A stretch of DNA of 64,000 nt from Limnohabitans sp. B9-3. GTDB lineage: Bacteria > Pseudomonadota > Gammaproteobacteria > Burkholderiales > Burkholderiaceae_C. Of this stretch, positions 27,078 to 35,675 are shown in pieces. The stretch covers positions 1 through 64,000 of the forward strand of contig NZ_NESI01000009.1 of assembly GCF_002778325.1 (NCBI RefSeq). Direction: 5' to 3'. The notes below the pieces were generated by a model. That model saw only the letters and a list, made by a program, of their open reading frames with translations. It did not search any database and was not told where the DNA came from. Position 1 is the first letter of the stretch. Each line of letters starts with the position of its first letter. The position numbers were made by a program, and so were the translations under genes.

Positions 27078-27893
27078 TTAACCCAGTTTCAAGATCGACT
27101 TGGCACCTCGGCGTTGGCCGAGGATGTTCAACAAATTAGAGAGTGCGGCCTCGGCATCGGGTTCGCTCGATGCTTCGCCATTGAATTGCAAATGTCCGTT
27201 GCGCCATTGGCCCGTGCCTTGCAGCTGCAAGCTGCCTTCCACGGTGTCGAGGGTGAGGCGCATTGTGTCACTCGCTTCAGCGCCCGTTGTCACATCGCCT
27301 GTGCCCTGCAGCACCACGCGGTAGCTGCCCAAGGGCTTGAGGGTGGACAGGCGGGTGGAGATTTGCTGCAGGTGCAACTGGGCTTGGCCTTGCAACTGCG
27401 TTTGGCCAGCGATGTGTTGCCAGGCTAATTGCTGGGTGCTGAGTTGCAGCGCGCCTTCGGGTTGCATGGTGTTCCAAGGCGCGCCCAAACCGGTCAACCA
27501 AGATGCGGGCCAGGTCGAGCGTTGGTCATTCACTTGGACGCGCACCCCGCGCCATTGGGGCGTGACATCCACGGACAGGGGCTGCGTGGTGCAGCATTCA
27601 GACGACAGGCTGAGGCGCAGCCCCAATTGGGCCGCTGACCCGTCAAGGTGCGGCCCCAGTTGCCACAGCAAGCGGGTGGGCAGGGCGGTGTTGGAGGCGT
27701 TGGCTTGGGGGCCGGCGCTGAGCACGGCCTGTGCCGAGCCTTGCCACACGGTGCCTTGGGCGTTTTGCAGGATCACGCGTTCGCCGCTGACTTGGGCGAC
27801 GAGCTGTGCCAACCAATAGGCGGGCGCTTGGCTGACCAAAGCCAGCACTGCGCCAATGAATGCGCCCGTCCATGCCCAGCGGCGGGTGCTCAC
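27078..27893 (-). CDS. gspN: Type II secretion protein GspN
   Basis: 271 aa with an N-terminal membrane anchor (WTGAFIGAVLALVSQAPAYW) and the family's repeated beta segments (VWQGSAQAVL, WQLGP, RLSTLKPLGSYRVVLQGTG). GspN is an accessory inner-membrane protein of some type II systems, near the GspC/GspM platform. Its start overlaps the gspM stop by 4 bp. Confidence 0.88.
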   Translation of the reverse strand: MSTRRWAWTGAFIGAVLALVSQAPAYWLAQLVAQVSGERVILQNAQGTVWQGSAQAVLSAGPQANASNTALPTRLLWQLGPHLDGSAAQLGLRLSLSSECCTTQPLSVDVTPQWRGVRVQVNDQRSTWPASWLTGLGAPWNTMQPEGALQLSTQQLAWQHIAGQTQLQGQAQLHLQQISTRLSTLKPLGSYRVVLQGTGDVTTGAEASDTMRLTLDTVEGSLQLQGTGQWRNGHLQFNGEASSEPDAEAALSNLLNILGQRRGAKSILKLG

Positions 27894-28417
27894 TGCGCCC
27901 TCGCGGTGTTGTCGGGCAGGCGCAGGACCAAGCTGCCGTTCCAGATCGCGACGTTTTTGTCGGCTTCATTGCCGCTGCCACTGCCGCGCGTCAAGTGCGC
28001 TTCAATGGGCAGCACTTGCGCTTGGCTACGCACTTGGGCCAGCCAAGTGCCCAAGGTGGAGGCGGGCACGGCCTTTAGCTGCACCGACACGCGCTCGCCT
28101 TGCACCGTCAGTTGCAGGCTGGGGTTAGTGCTGAGGCTTTGCAAGGTGCGCAGCGCTTCGTCGCGTGACAGCGGTGTGCGTTGTTGCAGCGCTTGCGCCT
28201 GCGCTTGCAAGGCCAGCATGTGGGCTTGCTGTGTGCTGATGTGGGCGCGGCGAGTGTGGCTGTCGCGCAACGTGTCTAGCGCGGGCGCGATGGCCACGGT
28301 CCAGATCAGCGCGGCGGAGAGTAGCAGGCCCAGCCAAGTTAAGCCGCGTTGCTCGCGGGTGGACAGGGCTTGCCAGCGCGTGGCTAACGTGGCTTTGAAG
28401 CGGTTGAGCGTGCTCAT
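27890..28417 (-). CDS. gspM: Type II secretion protein GspM
   Basis: 175 aa from ATG 28417 (MSTLNRFKATLATRWQALST), overlapping the gspL stop by 4 bp. It has one membrane helix (GLTWLGLLLSAALIWTVAIA) after a short cytoplasmic part, then a coiled-coil stretch and a small ferredoxin-like domain. GspM partners with GspL in the assembly platform. The ORF extension to 28444 was rejected because the coupling fixes the start. Confidence 0.88.
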   Translation of the reverse strand: MSTLNRFKATLATRWQALSTREQRGLTWLGLLLSAALIWTVAIAPALDTLRDSHTRRAHISTQQAHMLALQAQAQALQQRTPLSRDEALRTLQSLSTNPSLQLTVQGERVSVQLKAVPASTLGTWLAQVRSQAQVLPIEAHLTRGSGSGNEADKNVAIWNGSLVLRLPDNTARAQ

Positions 28418-29652
28418 GGGCGAGCCTCCGCTTGCAACACCCAAATGTTGTTGGCTTCTTGACGCCAGCTAAGGCCTTGGGTTTTGAGGTTAGCTTGAGC
28501 ACTTTGGGTGGCTTTGTCGTCTAGCGATAGGCTGTGTACGCGCAGCGCGGCGTTGACGAAGTGCAGTTGCGTGGGCACTTGACCCGCAGGCAGCACGCCA
28601 GCGAGGGCGGCCAACAACGGCTCTAAATCGGTGCGGCTGACATGGCCTGACTTCTGTTGCAAGGCATCCACTTCGCGTTGCATTTGCAAAGGGGCGTCGA
28701 TCACCAAACTCACAGCGGGAAAGCTGGTTTTCAAAATGCGTTGCAGCGCCTGTTGCTGTTGATCGAGGGCTGATTTTTCGCGCCACGCCAAAGCATTCAA
28801 GCCCACGATTTGCAGCAGCACCAAGGCGGCAATGCCAACACGTACCGCACGCCAAGCGGGAGCATGCGCCAAGGTTTGCCACGCACTTTGCAGGCCACGT
28901 TGCAGGCGTTGGCTGCGGCCTTGGGCCCATTCGCCCTGCGCCAAATCCCAGGCGGATTGGCTGGCTGCGACCCAACGTTGCGCCGCACTTTGCAGCACGG
29001 GTTGGCGCTGCAACAGGCTTTGCACACGCGCCACCATGGCGGGTTCGGCATAAATTTGCAAAGCGGTGTCGTTCTGGGCGTCCGTGTTGCCGTTATTCAG
29101 GGCCTGAAAAGCGCGCCAAGACGCGGCGTTGGTCGGCATCACGCTGACGCCTTCAAGCTGAGTCAATACGCTGACCGATTGGTCAGGTTCACCCACGACG
29201 TGCAGCGTCGGTGTGTCGGTGGGCTGTAATTCGGGCACCAAGCGTTGCACGGTCAAGCCAGCGGCATGCAGCGGGGCGAGGGCTTCGCGCAGCCAGGTTT
29301 TGTCACACGCAGCTACCCAGGTGGTGCCACCTGTTCGGGCCAAGGCTTGGCTGTTGGGGGGCAGTACAAGGTGTAGCTGTTGCGGGTCGTCTAGCAAACG
29401 GTCTTCCAACAAACCGTGCAGCACGCTCATCAAACGGGGGCCGTGGCTGGCGGGGGGCAGTTGCACGCTGAGCCACGACATGCGGCTGTGGGGCACCACG
29501 GCCACCACCTCGCCGGCATGGGCTGATAACGTGGCGGCTGCGCCTGTGGCGCTGCGCGTCACGCTGTGACCGTCGGAATGCACATGGGCATAACCGGTGG
29601 CGGCGTGGGCAGAGGTGTGAGGCAGGGCAATGATCAGCATGAGAACGGTCAT
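28414..29652 (-). CDS. gspL: Type II secretion protein GspL
   Basis: 412 aa, normal length. A cytoplasmic actin-like domain occupies the first part (VVAVVPHSRMSWLSVQLPPA and LLEDRLLDDPQQLHLVLPPN), followed by one membrane helix around AWRAVRVGIAALVLLQIVGL and a periplasmic ferredoxin-like domain. GspL recruits GspE to the membrane. Start ATG 29652 overlaps the gspK stop as ATGA. Confidence 0.9.
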   Translation of the reverse strand: MTVLMLIIALPHTSAHAATGYAHVHSDGHSVTRSATGAAATLSAHAGEVVAVVPHSRMSWLSVQLPPASHGPRLMSVLHGLLEDRLLDDPQQLHLVLPPNSQALARTGGTTWVAACDKTWLREALAPLHAAGLTVQRLVPELQPTDTPTLHVVGEPDQSVSVLTQLEGVSVMPTNAASWRAFQALNNGNTDAQNDTALQIYAEPAMVARVQSLLQRQPVLQSAAQRWVAASQSAWDLAQGEWAQGRSQRLQRGLQSAWQTLAHAPAWRAVRVGIAALVLLQIVGLNALAWREKSALDQQQQALQRILKTSFPAVSLVIDAPLQMQREVDALQQKSGHVSRTDLEPLLAALAGVLPAGQVPTQLHFVNAALRVHSLSLDDKATQSAQANLKTQGLSWRQEANNIWVLQAEARP

Positions 29653-30623
29653 TGTAGAGAGCCAAACTCACGCCATATGACGGTTTGGTTACTGGTTTCA
29701 CGCTTGACCAAGGAGCGCTCTTGCAGGGTGGTTTGCGACATGCGCAGGCGGCCCAACACTTCAAAAAACTGGGTGTTCACGCTGTGGCTGTTTTGCAGTT
29801 CAACCGGTCGGCCCACCGCTTTGACAAAGTCCTCCAGTGTGGACCACGGCGTGCGTTCGCGTTGTTGGACCAAGCGCTGCGCGTCGCTCATGCTCAAGCC
29901 TGGCACGCTGGCGTACAGCACTTGCTGGGTGGCGGTGTTCACATTGACAGGAGTGGCAGTGGGCAACAGCGTGAGGTGAGGGGCCAAGGTTTTCAGTGAG
30001 GCGGGCGAGAGGCCTAACCATGTCAGCTGTGTAACGCGTTGGGGCATCAGCGGCGTGCTGGCGTCGCCGCTGTTGGATGACTTGCGCTGCGCGGCTTGTA
30101 AGCCTTGCACCAAGAGGTTGAGCTGGAGTGGCGGCACACCCAAGGCGTCAAACAAACGCGTCAACGCAGCGAGGGCGGCGGGGTCGGGCTGGTCGCCCTT
30201 CATCAAATTGGTGACGTTGAGGCGGCCTTGCAAGTCTGTGATTTGGCCCGACAAAAACACGTTTTGCGCGAGGTTGTCGTCTTCGCTGCTGTTGCCGGTG
30301 GTGACGCTGCCATCGGGCATGGCGGCTAAAAAGCTGGACAAACGCGCCTCTTGCAGGGGCACGGCCCAAGGCTCGGTCAAGCTGTCGGTGGGGTTGTTGG
30401 GGTTATCTGCACGGGCGTCTTCGCGCAGGATGACGCGGGCCCAATCGAGCGCGCCCGTCAGCAGCCAGTGCGCTTGCGAGCGTTGGCGTTCTGCACTTTC
30501 TACCTCGATGGATCGCCACTGTTGCCACATCGCGCCCGCCGCCAAAGTGGCCACCAACGCGACGGTGAGCATGGCGGCCAGCAAGGCTGCACCGCGCTGC
30601 GAACGTTGGGTTGTGCGCTTCAT
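29649..30623 (-). CDS. gspK: Type II secretion minor pseudopilin GspK
   Basis: 324 aa, the largest minor pseudopilin, as expected. The prepilin-like N-terminus is RSQRGAALLAAMLTVALVAT, and the large globular domain includes LLTGALDWARVILREDAR and an LSMSDAQRLVQQRERTPW helix–hairpin-like segment. GspK caps the pseudopilus tip with GspI and GspJ. ATGA overlaps link it to gspJ and gspL. Confidence 0.9.
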   Translation of the reverse strand: MKRTTQRSQRGAALLAAMLTVALVATLAAGAMWQQWRSIEVESAERQRSQAHWLLTGALDWARVILREDARADNPNNPTDSLTEPWAVPLQEARLSSFLAAMPDGSVTTGNSSEDDNLAQNVFLSGQITDLQGRLNVTNLMKGDQPDPAALAALTRLFDALGVPPLQLNLLVQGLQAAQRKSSNSGDASTPLMPQRVTQLTWLGLSPASLKTLAPHLTLLPTATPVNVNTATQQVLYASVPGLSMSDAQRLVQQRERTPWSTLEDFVKAVGRPVELQNSHSVNTQFFEVLGRLRMSQTTLQERSLVKRETSNQTVIWREFGSLQ

Positions 30624-31384
30624 GTTTTGGTGTTGCTGAAATTGGGGCGCACCCAGTCGAGGGTGAGGCGTCCGCGCAGGCCGGTTTGGGCGGGAAGTTC
30701 CAAAAGCAGGCGAATGGCGTCGGGGGTGGCCGGCGTGGCGTTGCTGTTGGGCAGGACGCCGCCGTTGGGAGGTGCGCCACCGCTTGTGGGTACGCTGCCG
30801 CCGGTGGAAATGCTGCCACTGGCCACATCACCGCTGGACAGCGGGTTGCTCCAGGCGTTGCCCCTGAAGTAGCTGATTTGCCATAAGTTCAGCGGCAGCA
30901 AGGTGGTCTCAAACGCTTGGTCTTCGCTGCTGGGGTTTTTGCCCCAGCGTTCGGCTTGGGTCCATGCCTGCAGCAGGCTGGCGCGGCTTTGCAAGGCGGG
31001 GGACTGCCAACGCACCCAGACGCCTTGGTTGTTGCCTGCTTGCGGTGTGTCACGACGTGTCCAAGCCACGACCCACAGGCCCGCATCGCTGCCGTCGGCA
31101 CGCCACGTGCTGGCGCGGCGAGTCAGGCGCAGGGTTTGGCCATCCCAACTGACGCCCGCGTCATTCAAGGTCGGCACGGGCTGCATGGCGTCGAGGTCGG
31201 CATGCCATTGGGCGAGCACGGTTTGCACCACCGCAATTTGATCGACATGGGTTTGGGTGGCGTTGCGGGTGCGCATGAGCCCGTCCAAGCCGCGCCAACT
31301 CATGCCCGCCATGATGGCCATCAAGGTGATGGCGATCAGCAGCTCGATCAGCGTGAAGCCGCGTTGCGGGTTGTGGCGTGCCAT
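30620..31384 (-). CDS. gspJ: Type II secretion minor pseudopilin GspJ
   Basis: 254 aa. The class III prepilin signal is NPQRGFTLIELLIAITLMAI, processed after the glycine by the prepilin peptidase. A linker near residues 185–215 is rich in Gly and Ser (SSGDVASGSISTGGSVPTSG), unusual for GspJ. It forms the tip complex with GspI and GspK. The stop overlaps gspK as ATGA and the start shares a base with the gspI stop. Confidence 0.9.
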   Translation of the reverse strand: MARHNPQRGFTLIELLIAITLMAIMAGMSWRGLDGLMRTRNATQTHVDQIAVVQTVLAQWHADLDAMQPVPTLNDAGVSWDGQTLRLTRRASTWRADGSDAGLWVVAWTRRDTPQAGNNQGVWVRWQSPALQSRASLLQAWTQAERWGKNPSSEDQAFETTLLPLNLWQISYFRGNAWSNPLSSGDVASGSISTGGSVPTSGGAPPNGGVLPNSNATPATPDAIRLLLELPAQTGLRGRLTLDWVRPNFSNTKT

Positions 31385-31743
31385 CAGTAGCGCCCCAACA
31401 CGGTGGTGACCCGAAGGATGGGCGAGTTGTTGCTGAACACTTGGGCGTCTACCCGGCGAAACGCGGGGTTGGGCGTGGTGCGCACGGTCAGCGCTACGTC
31501 GAAGTTGCGTTCGGCTTGTACGCAGGGCACGCGCGAGTCGCCCACGCCTGGCATTTGTTGGGCCAAACGGAGTTGCTGAATGGCGTTGTCAGCGCAAATT
31601 TGCCCCAGCAACACATCGGTTTGGCGCTGTGCGTTGTGGGTCAGCGCACCGCTGACTTTGGTGCCCGTCATCAAGGCCAGTGCGACGATGGCGAGGGCGA
31701 CCAAAACTTCAATCAAGGTGAAACCTTGTTGGCTTTGTTTCAT
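31384..31743 (-). CDS. gspI: Type II secretion minor pseudopilin GspI
   Basis: 119 aa, normal. The N-terminus QQGFTLIEVLVALAIVALAL is a prepilin signal with the conserved Glu at +5. GspI is the core of the pseudopilus tip complex. ATG 31743 overlaps the gspH stop as ATGA. Confidence 0.9.
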   Translation of the reverse strand: MKQSQQGFTLIEVLVALAIVALALMTGTKVSGALTHNAQRQTDVLLGQICADNAIQQLRLAQQMPGVGDSRVPCVQAERNFDVALTVRTTPNPAFRRVDAQVFSNNSPILRVTTVLGRY

Positions 31744-32243
31744 GGCATCACCTGAAAGGGGCGCAGCCCGTCGGTGGCTATTCGTAATTGTTGTGATTGC
31801 TGCTGCTGTGGCGCCCTGTTTGCGTTGACCGTGTTGCCAGGTTCAGCCGTCACCGTCAGCGTGATGCTGGCCGGAGCGATGATGGGTTCTGGCCCCAGCA
31901 CCACCCAATTTGTGGCTGTGGCATTAGGGTTCGAGGCGATGGAGTTGACGTGCGCTTGCGTGCTGGGGCTGAGCCAAGCTTCTCGGCGGGTAGCCAACCC
32001 GCTGCCCGCTACGGCGCTGGTGATGTCGTAGCCGTCCGCTGTGGTGCGCCAAATCAGCGCCACGCCACTGGTGCGCGATTGGGCGCGGGCCGCTTCAAGC
32101 TGGGCGGTCAGTCGCTGCGCCTCGCGTTCGAGTTGGGTTTGGCTGCTGTCGCGCATCGCCAAACTCACGCCCGCCATGGCAAAGCCAATGATGGCCAGCA
32201 CCACCAACAGCTCCAACAGGGTCAGGCCGCGTTGGCGTTGCAT
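31740..32243 (-). CDS. gspH: Type II secretion minor pseudopilin GspH
   Basis: 167 aa from ATG 32243 (MQRQRGLTLLELLVVLAIIG). The extended frame to 32387 would run deep into gspG, so the prepilin signal decides the start. The body matches GspH/FimT pseudopilins (LEREAQRLTAQLEAARAQSR, a GspH hallmark). The N-terminal rule of Gly–Leu instead of Gly–Phe is within tolerance. Confidence 0.9.
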   Translation of the reverse strand: MQRQRGLTLLELLVVLAIIGFAMAGVSLAMRDSSQTQLEREAQRLTAQLEAARAQSRTSGVALIWRTTADGYDITSAVAGSGLATRREAWLSPSTQAHVNSIASNPNATATNWVVLGPEPIIAPASITLTVTAEPGNTVNANRAPQQQQSQQLRIATDGLRPFQVMP

Positions 32244-32263
32244 GACGGGGTTGACCGTGTGTT

Positions 32264-32725
32264 TTATTGCCAGCTGCCGATGTCGGCGTTTTTGCCTTCG
32301 CCGCCGGGTTGGCCATCGGCACCCAGTGACAGCACGTCGATCTCGCCCTTCACACCAGGGTTCATGTACTGGTAAGGACGGCCCCAAGGGTCATTGGGCA
32401 GCTTGTCGATGTAAGGCTTCCAGTTCAGCGGCGCTGGGCCGGTGGTGGGCTGCACCACCAAGGCTTGCAAACCTTGCTCGGGCGCGGGGTAGCGTTGGTT
32501 GTCCAAACGGTAGAGCTTGAGGGCTTGCATCAGGTTGCCCACATCGGTTTTGGCGGCGGTCACGCGCGCATCGTCGGCGCGGTTGAGCACGTTGGGCACC
32601 ACCAGTGCGGCGAGCACGCCAATGATGGCTAGCACCACCATCAACTCAATCAGCGTGAAGCCGCGTTGTTTTTGGCGTGGGCGTTGAAGGGTTACGGGGT
32701 GGGCGGTGTTGGGGAGGGTAGTCAT
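32264..32725 (-). CDS. gspG: Type II secretion major pseudopilin GspG
   Basis: 153 aa from ATG 32725. The prepilin signal KQRGFTLIELMVVLAIIGVL is followed by the GspG landmarks KTDVGNLMQALKLYRLDNQR, YPAPEQGLQAL and PNDPWGRPYQYMNPGVKGEI and the calcium-binding C-terminal region DVLSLGADGQPGGEGKNADI. It is the major subunit and the first gene of the minus-strand gsp operon, divergent from gspC with under 50 bp between the starts. Confidence 0.94.
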   Translation of the reverse strand: MTTLPNTAHPVTLQRPRQKQRGFTLIELMVVLAIIGVLAALVVPNVLNRADDARVTAAKTDVGNLMQALKLYRLDNQRYPAPEQGLQALVVQPTTGPAPLNWKPYIDKLPNDPWGRPYQYMNPGVKGEIDVLSLGADGQPGGEGKNADIGSWQ

Positions 32726-32753
32726 CAAGAGGCTCACAAGTTCTGTGTCAAGC

Positions 32754-33257
32754 ATGAATCATAATCCGCGCATGCCTCGCCAACGCCCTTCCTTCGCCGC
32801 TGTGTCCTCGTTGTCCTTTGCGCGAGGTGTGTCCAATACTTGGCTGCTCAAGGCGTTGACCGCGGCGGTCTGGGCCGGTGTGGCGTTCAGCGCGGTGAGC
32901 TGGAGCTTGCGCTGGACAGCGGGTGGGCAGGCGTCAGGCGCAGCCATGGCAGCGCCGCAGGCTTTGGCGGATGTGGACACCACGGCTGCAGCGCGCAGCT
33001 TGGGCGCCATGCCTGTGCAAGCGGCGGCAGCGCCCACTGTGGCGAGTCGATTTCAGTTGATCGGCGTTTTAGATGGCGGCCCTAACGCAGGTGCTGCCTT
33101 GATCGCGGTGGACGGCAAACCCGCCAAACCCTTTCGCGTGGGCGCCACGGTGGCCGATGGGCTGGTGCTGCAAGGCACAGAAGCCAAGCGTGTCAGCCTA
33201 GGTGCAGGGTCGCAAGGCCCGAGTTTGTTGATGCTGGATTTGCCGGCTAAAAAGTAA
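32754..33257 (+). CDS. gspC: Type II secretion inner-membrane protein GspC, short form
   Basis: 167 aa from ATG 32754 (MNHNPRMPRQRPSF); an ATG at 32772 is also possible. It has one membrane helix (LLKALTAAVWAGVAFSAVSW), an Ala/Pro linker and an HR domain (RFQLIGVLDGGPNAGAALIA..GKPAKPFRVGATV). It ends after the HR domain, lacking the C-terminal PDZ or coiled-coil of long GspC proteins. GspC links the platform to the secretin. It is transcribed away from gspG, so one short region must hold both promoters. Confidence 0.88.
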   Translation: MNHNPRMPRQRPSFAAVSSLSFARGVSNTWLLKALTAAVWAGVAFSAVSWSLRWTAGGQASGAAMAAPQALADVDTTAAARSLGAMPVQAAAAPTVASRFQLIGVLDGGPNAGAALIAVDGKPAKPFRVGATVADGLVLQGTEAKRVSLGAGSQGPSLLMLDLPAKK

Positions 33258-33265
33258 TCAGCCAA

Positions 33266-33622
33266 TTAGCCAATCAGGCATTCGGCTGAAATCCCCAAAC
33301 CCAGGTGTAATTTGCGGACCATGTTCATGGTCAATGGGCGTTTGCGGTTCAAGATTTCGTAAACACGATTGCTTCGTCCAATCATGGGTTCAAGATCTTT
33401 TGGTTTGAGGTCTTGCTGCTCCATTCGAAATTTGATGGCTTCAATGGGGTCTGGCAAGTCGATGGCGTAGTGACGCGCTTCGAATGCTTGAACGAGCGTT
33501 ACCAATACATCAAGGCGGTCGCCTTCAGGCGACGCTAAATCAGGGTCGCTCTCCATCAGTAGGCTGACCTCTTTGAGGGCGGCTTTGTAGTCGTTTTCGT
33601 TGCGAATTGGCTTGATGTCCAT
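33266..33622 (-). CDS. higA: HigA-type antitoxin (HTH)
   Basis: 118 aa. IEAIKFRMEQQDLKPKDLEP and MIGRSNRVYEILNRKRPLTM form the helix-turn-helix of the COG5499 HigA group, preceded by a helical N-terminus (NENDYKAALKEVSLLM). It should bind the HigB toxin and repress the operon. It lies 11 bp after higB and ends 8 bp from the convergent gspC stop. Confidence 0.85.
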   Translation of the reverse strand: MDIKPIRNENDYKAALKEVSLLMESDPDLASPEGDRLDVLVTLVQAFEARHYAIDLPDPIEAIKFRMEQQDLKPKDLEPMIGRSNRVYEILNRKRPLTMNMVRKLHLGLGISAECLIG

Positions 33623-33633
33623 TTTGAGCTCCT

Positions 33634-33936
33634 TCAGTTCATGTCCACGGTCGTCGCATCCACCGTGTCGTATTGCGCATGTGTGCCAACGAACTTGATG
33701 TAGATGATGCTCAGCTTGTAAGCAATCGCCACGATCAACCGAAAGTCATTGCCTTTGATATTGAACACCACACGGTTGTTGCCAACAAAACTGGCGCTGG
33801 CGAAATGTCGCTTGATGTCAGCGGGCGTTTGCCAACTGGCTTTGTACGCCTCATCATGCCAAGCTAACAAGGCTTGCTTCGCTTGTGGATGTTTGACGCT
33901 GAAGTCTCGCAAAGTTTTGACAGCAATGACACACAT
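33634..33936 (-). CDS. higB: HigB-type mRNA interferase toxin
   Basis: 100 aa. FSVKHPQAKQALLAWHDEAY, then IKRHFASASFVGNNRVVFNI and NDFRLIVAIAYKLSIIYIKF and FVGTHAQYD are the HigB (PF09907) signature, a RelE-like ribosome-dependent RNase fold. It is first in the operon, the usual order for this HigBA group. The start codon lies within the palindrome ACACATGTGT (33931–33940). Confidence 0.87.
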   Translation of the reverse strand: MCVIAVKTLRDFSVKHPQAKQALLAWHDEAYKASWQTPADIKRHFASASFVGNNRVVFNIKGNDFRLIVAIAYKLSIIYIKFVGTHAQYDTVDATTVDMN

Positions 33937-33945
33937 GTGTGAATC

Positions 33946-33966
33946 ATAGTCCCAAATCGGGACTAT
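33946..33966. promoter_or_regulatory. Inverted repeat upstream of higB (probable HigA operator)
   Basis: ATAGTCCC and GGGACTAT (8-bp arms, 5-bp loop AAATC) lie in the 32-bp gap between the end of ilvA and higB. Position and symmetry fit an operator for HigA. It could also act as a weak terminator for ilvA, though no T-run follows on the minus strand. Confidence 0.45.
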
Positions 33967-33968
33967 TC

Positions 33969-35558
33969 CTAACGCTGCAAAAACAAGCGATAGGCAGGAT
34001 TCAACGTTTCTTCGACAAACGGATAACCCAAGTCTTCCAAGAACTTCGCAAATGCCTTGTTGTCGGACTTAGGCACCTGCAAGCCCATCAAAATGCGGCC
34101 GTAGTCTGCGCCTTGGTTGCGGTAATGGAACAGGCTGATGTTCCAGCCCGGGCGCATGGCCAACAAGAACTTCATCAACGCGCCGGGACGCTCTGGGAAC
34201 TCAAAACGCAAGATGCGTTCTTCGTGGGCCAGTGATGAGTGCCCGCCCACCATGTGGCGCAAGTGCTCTTTGGCCAGTTCATCGTGCGTGAGGTCAATGG
34301 CTTCAAAGCCGTTTTTGGAGAAGTGACCCGCAATCTTGGTGCTCTCACCTTTGATGCCCGTGGTCAAACCCACAAACACATGAGCCTTGGCTTGGTCGCT
34401 CATGCGGTAATTGAACTCGGTCACGTTGCGGGGCGATTTGCTGCCGCCAAAGCTGGGTAGCTTGCCAATCAACTCGCAAAATCGGCGCAGGCTGCCGGGC
34501 TGCTCGGGGATGGTCACCGCAAACAAGGCTTCTCGCTCTTCGCCCACCTCGGCGCGTTCTGCCACAAAACGCAAGCGGTCGAAGTTCATGTTCGCGCCAC
34601 ACAAAATGGCGGCATAGGTTTCGCCTTTGGTTTTGTGCTCGGCCACGTATTGCTTGATGGCAGCCACGGCCAAGGCGCCTGCGGGCTCCACGATGCTGCG
34701 GGTGTCCACAAACACGTCTTTGATGGCGGCGCACACGGCATCGGTGTCGACCGTGATGTAGCTGTCGACCAAGTTTTTGGCCACACGGTAAGTTTCTTCG
34801 CCCACCAGCTTGACGGCGGTGCCATCAGAAAACAAGCCCACATCGTTGAGCGTGACGCGTTTGCCTTTGGCCACTGACTGCATCATGGCCGACGAGTCGT
34901 CCATTTGCACGCCAATCACTTGGATGTCGGGGCGCACCGCCTTGATGTAGTTGGCCACGCCGGCAATCAGGCCGCCACCGCCAATGGCGACAAACACAGC
35001 GTCTAACTTGTGAATGTTCAGGCCTTGCAGCTGGCGCAGCATTTCCATGGCAATCGTGCCTTGGCCGGCAATCACATCGGGGTCATCAAACGGATGGACA
35101 AAGGTCATGCCGTTTTTCTTTTCTAGCGTCAGCGCGTGGGTGTAGGCGTCTGAGTAACTGTCGCCCGATAACACCACGTCGCCACCCAAAGCCTTGACGG
35201 CTTCGATCTTCACGCTGGGCGTGGTGGTGGGCATAACGATGATGGCTTTGGTGCCTAGGCGTTTCGCGCCCAACGCCACGCCTTGGGCGTGGTTGCCAGC
35301 TGAGGCGCAAATCACGCCTTTTTTCAACTGCGCGGGCGTGAGGTGCGCCATCTTGTTGTAGGCGCCGCGCAGCTTGAAACTGTGCACGGGTTGCTGGTCT
35401 TCGCGCTTGAGAAGTACCGTGTTGTTCAAGCGTTGGCTGAGGTTTTTGGCAACTTCTAACCCAGATTCAACGGCCACGTCGTACACACGGGCGGTCAAGA
35501 TCTTTTTCAGGTAATCGGCGGGTTGCAAGGCGCGGGGCTTGGGGGTGCGGGTAGACAT
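33969..35558 (-). CDS. ilvA: Threonine ammonia-lyase, biosynthetic (IlvA)
   Basis: 529 aa from ATG 35558; the ORF extends to 35633 but the family start and domain fit this ATG. The PLP lysine is K62 in SFKLRGAYNK. The glycine loop is VAIGGGGLIAGVANYIKAVR, and the C-terminus carries two ACT-like regulatory domains (ALFAVTIPEQPGSLRRFCEL and LRFEFPERPGALMKFLLAMR). It deaminates threonine to 2-oxobutanoate, the first step of isoleucine synthesis, and the ACT domains are the site of isoleucine inhibition. TA modules lie on both sides. Confidence 0.94.
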   Translation of the reverse strand: MSTRTPKPRALQPADYLKKILTARVYDVAVESGLEVAKNLSQRLNNTVLLKREDQQPVHSFKLRGAYNKMAHLTPAQLKKGVICASAGNHAQGVALGAKRLGTKAIIVMPTTTPSVKIEAVKALGGDVVLSGDSYSDAYTHALTLEKKNGMTFVHPFDDPDVIAGQGTIAMEMLRQLQGLNIHKLDAVFVAIGGGGLIAGVANYIKAVRPDIQVIGVQMDDSSAMMQSVAKGKRVTLNDVGLFSDGTAVKLVGEETYRVAKNLVDSYITVDTDAVCAAIKDVFVDTRSIVEPAGALAVAAIKQYVAEHKTKGETYAAILCGANMNFDRLRFVAERAEVGEEREALFAVTIPEQPGSLRRFCELIGKLPSFGGSKSPRNVTEFNYRMSDQAKAHVFVGLTTGIKGESTKIAGHFSKNGFEAIDLTHDELAKEHLRHMVGGHSSLAHEERILRFEFPERPGALMKFLLAMRPGWNISLFHYRNQGADYGRILMGLQVPKSDNKAFAKFLEDLGYPFVEETLNPAYRLFLQR

Positions 35559-35675
35559 GAAGGGATTGTCTCTTAAGCCTTGGGTACTCAATCTCTGAGT
35601 TTGGCAAGCTTGTTCGCTTGTGCTTTGTTTCAAAGTAGTGCCCTCACTTTCATTATTGCATACGTGCTATAAAAT

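Noticed and set aside
25810-27081. A 423-codon open frame on the plus strand opposite gspD
   Set aside because: gspD on the minus strand is clearly conserved. The opposite frame is open only because of the codon bias of GC-rich DNA and has no family motif.
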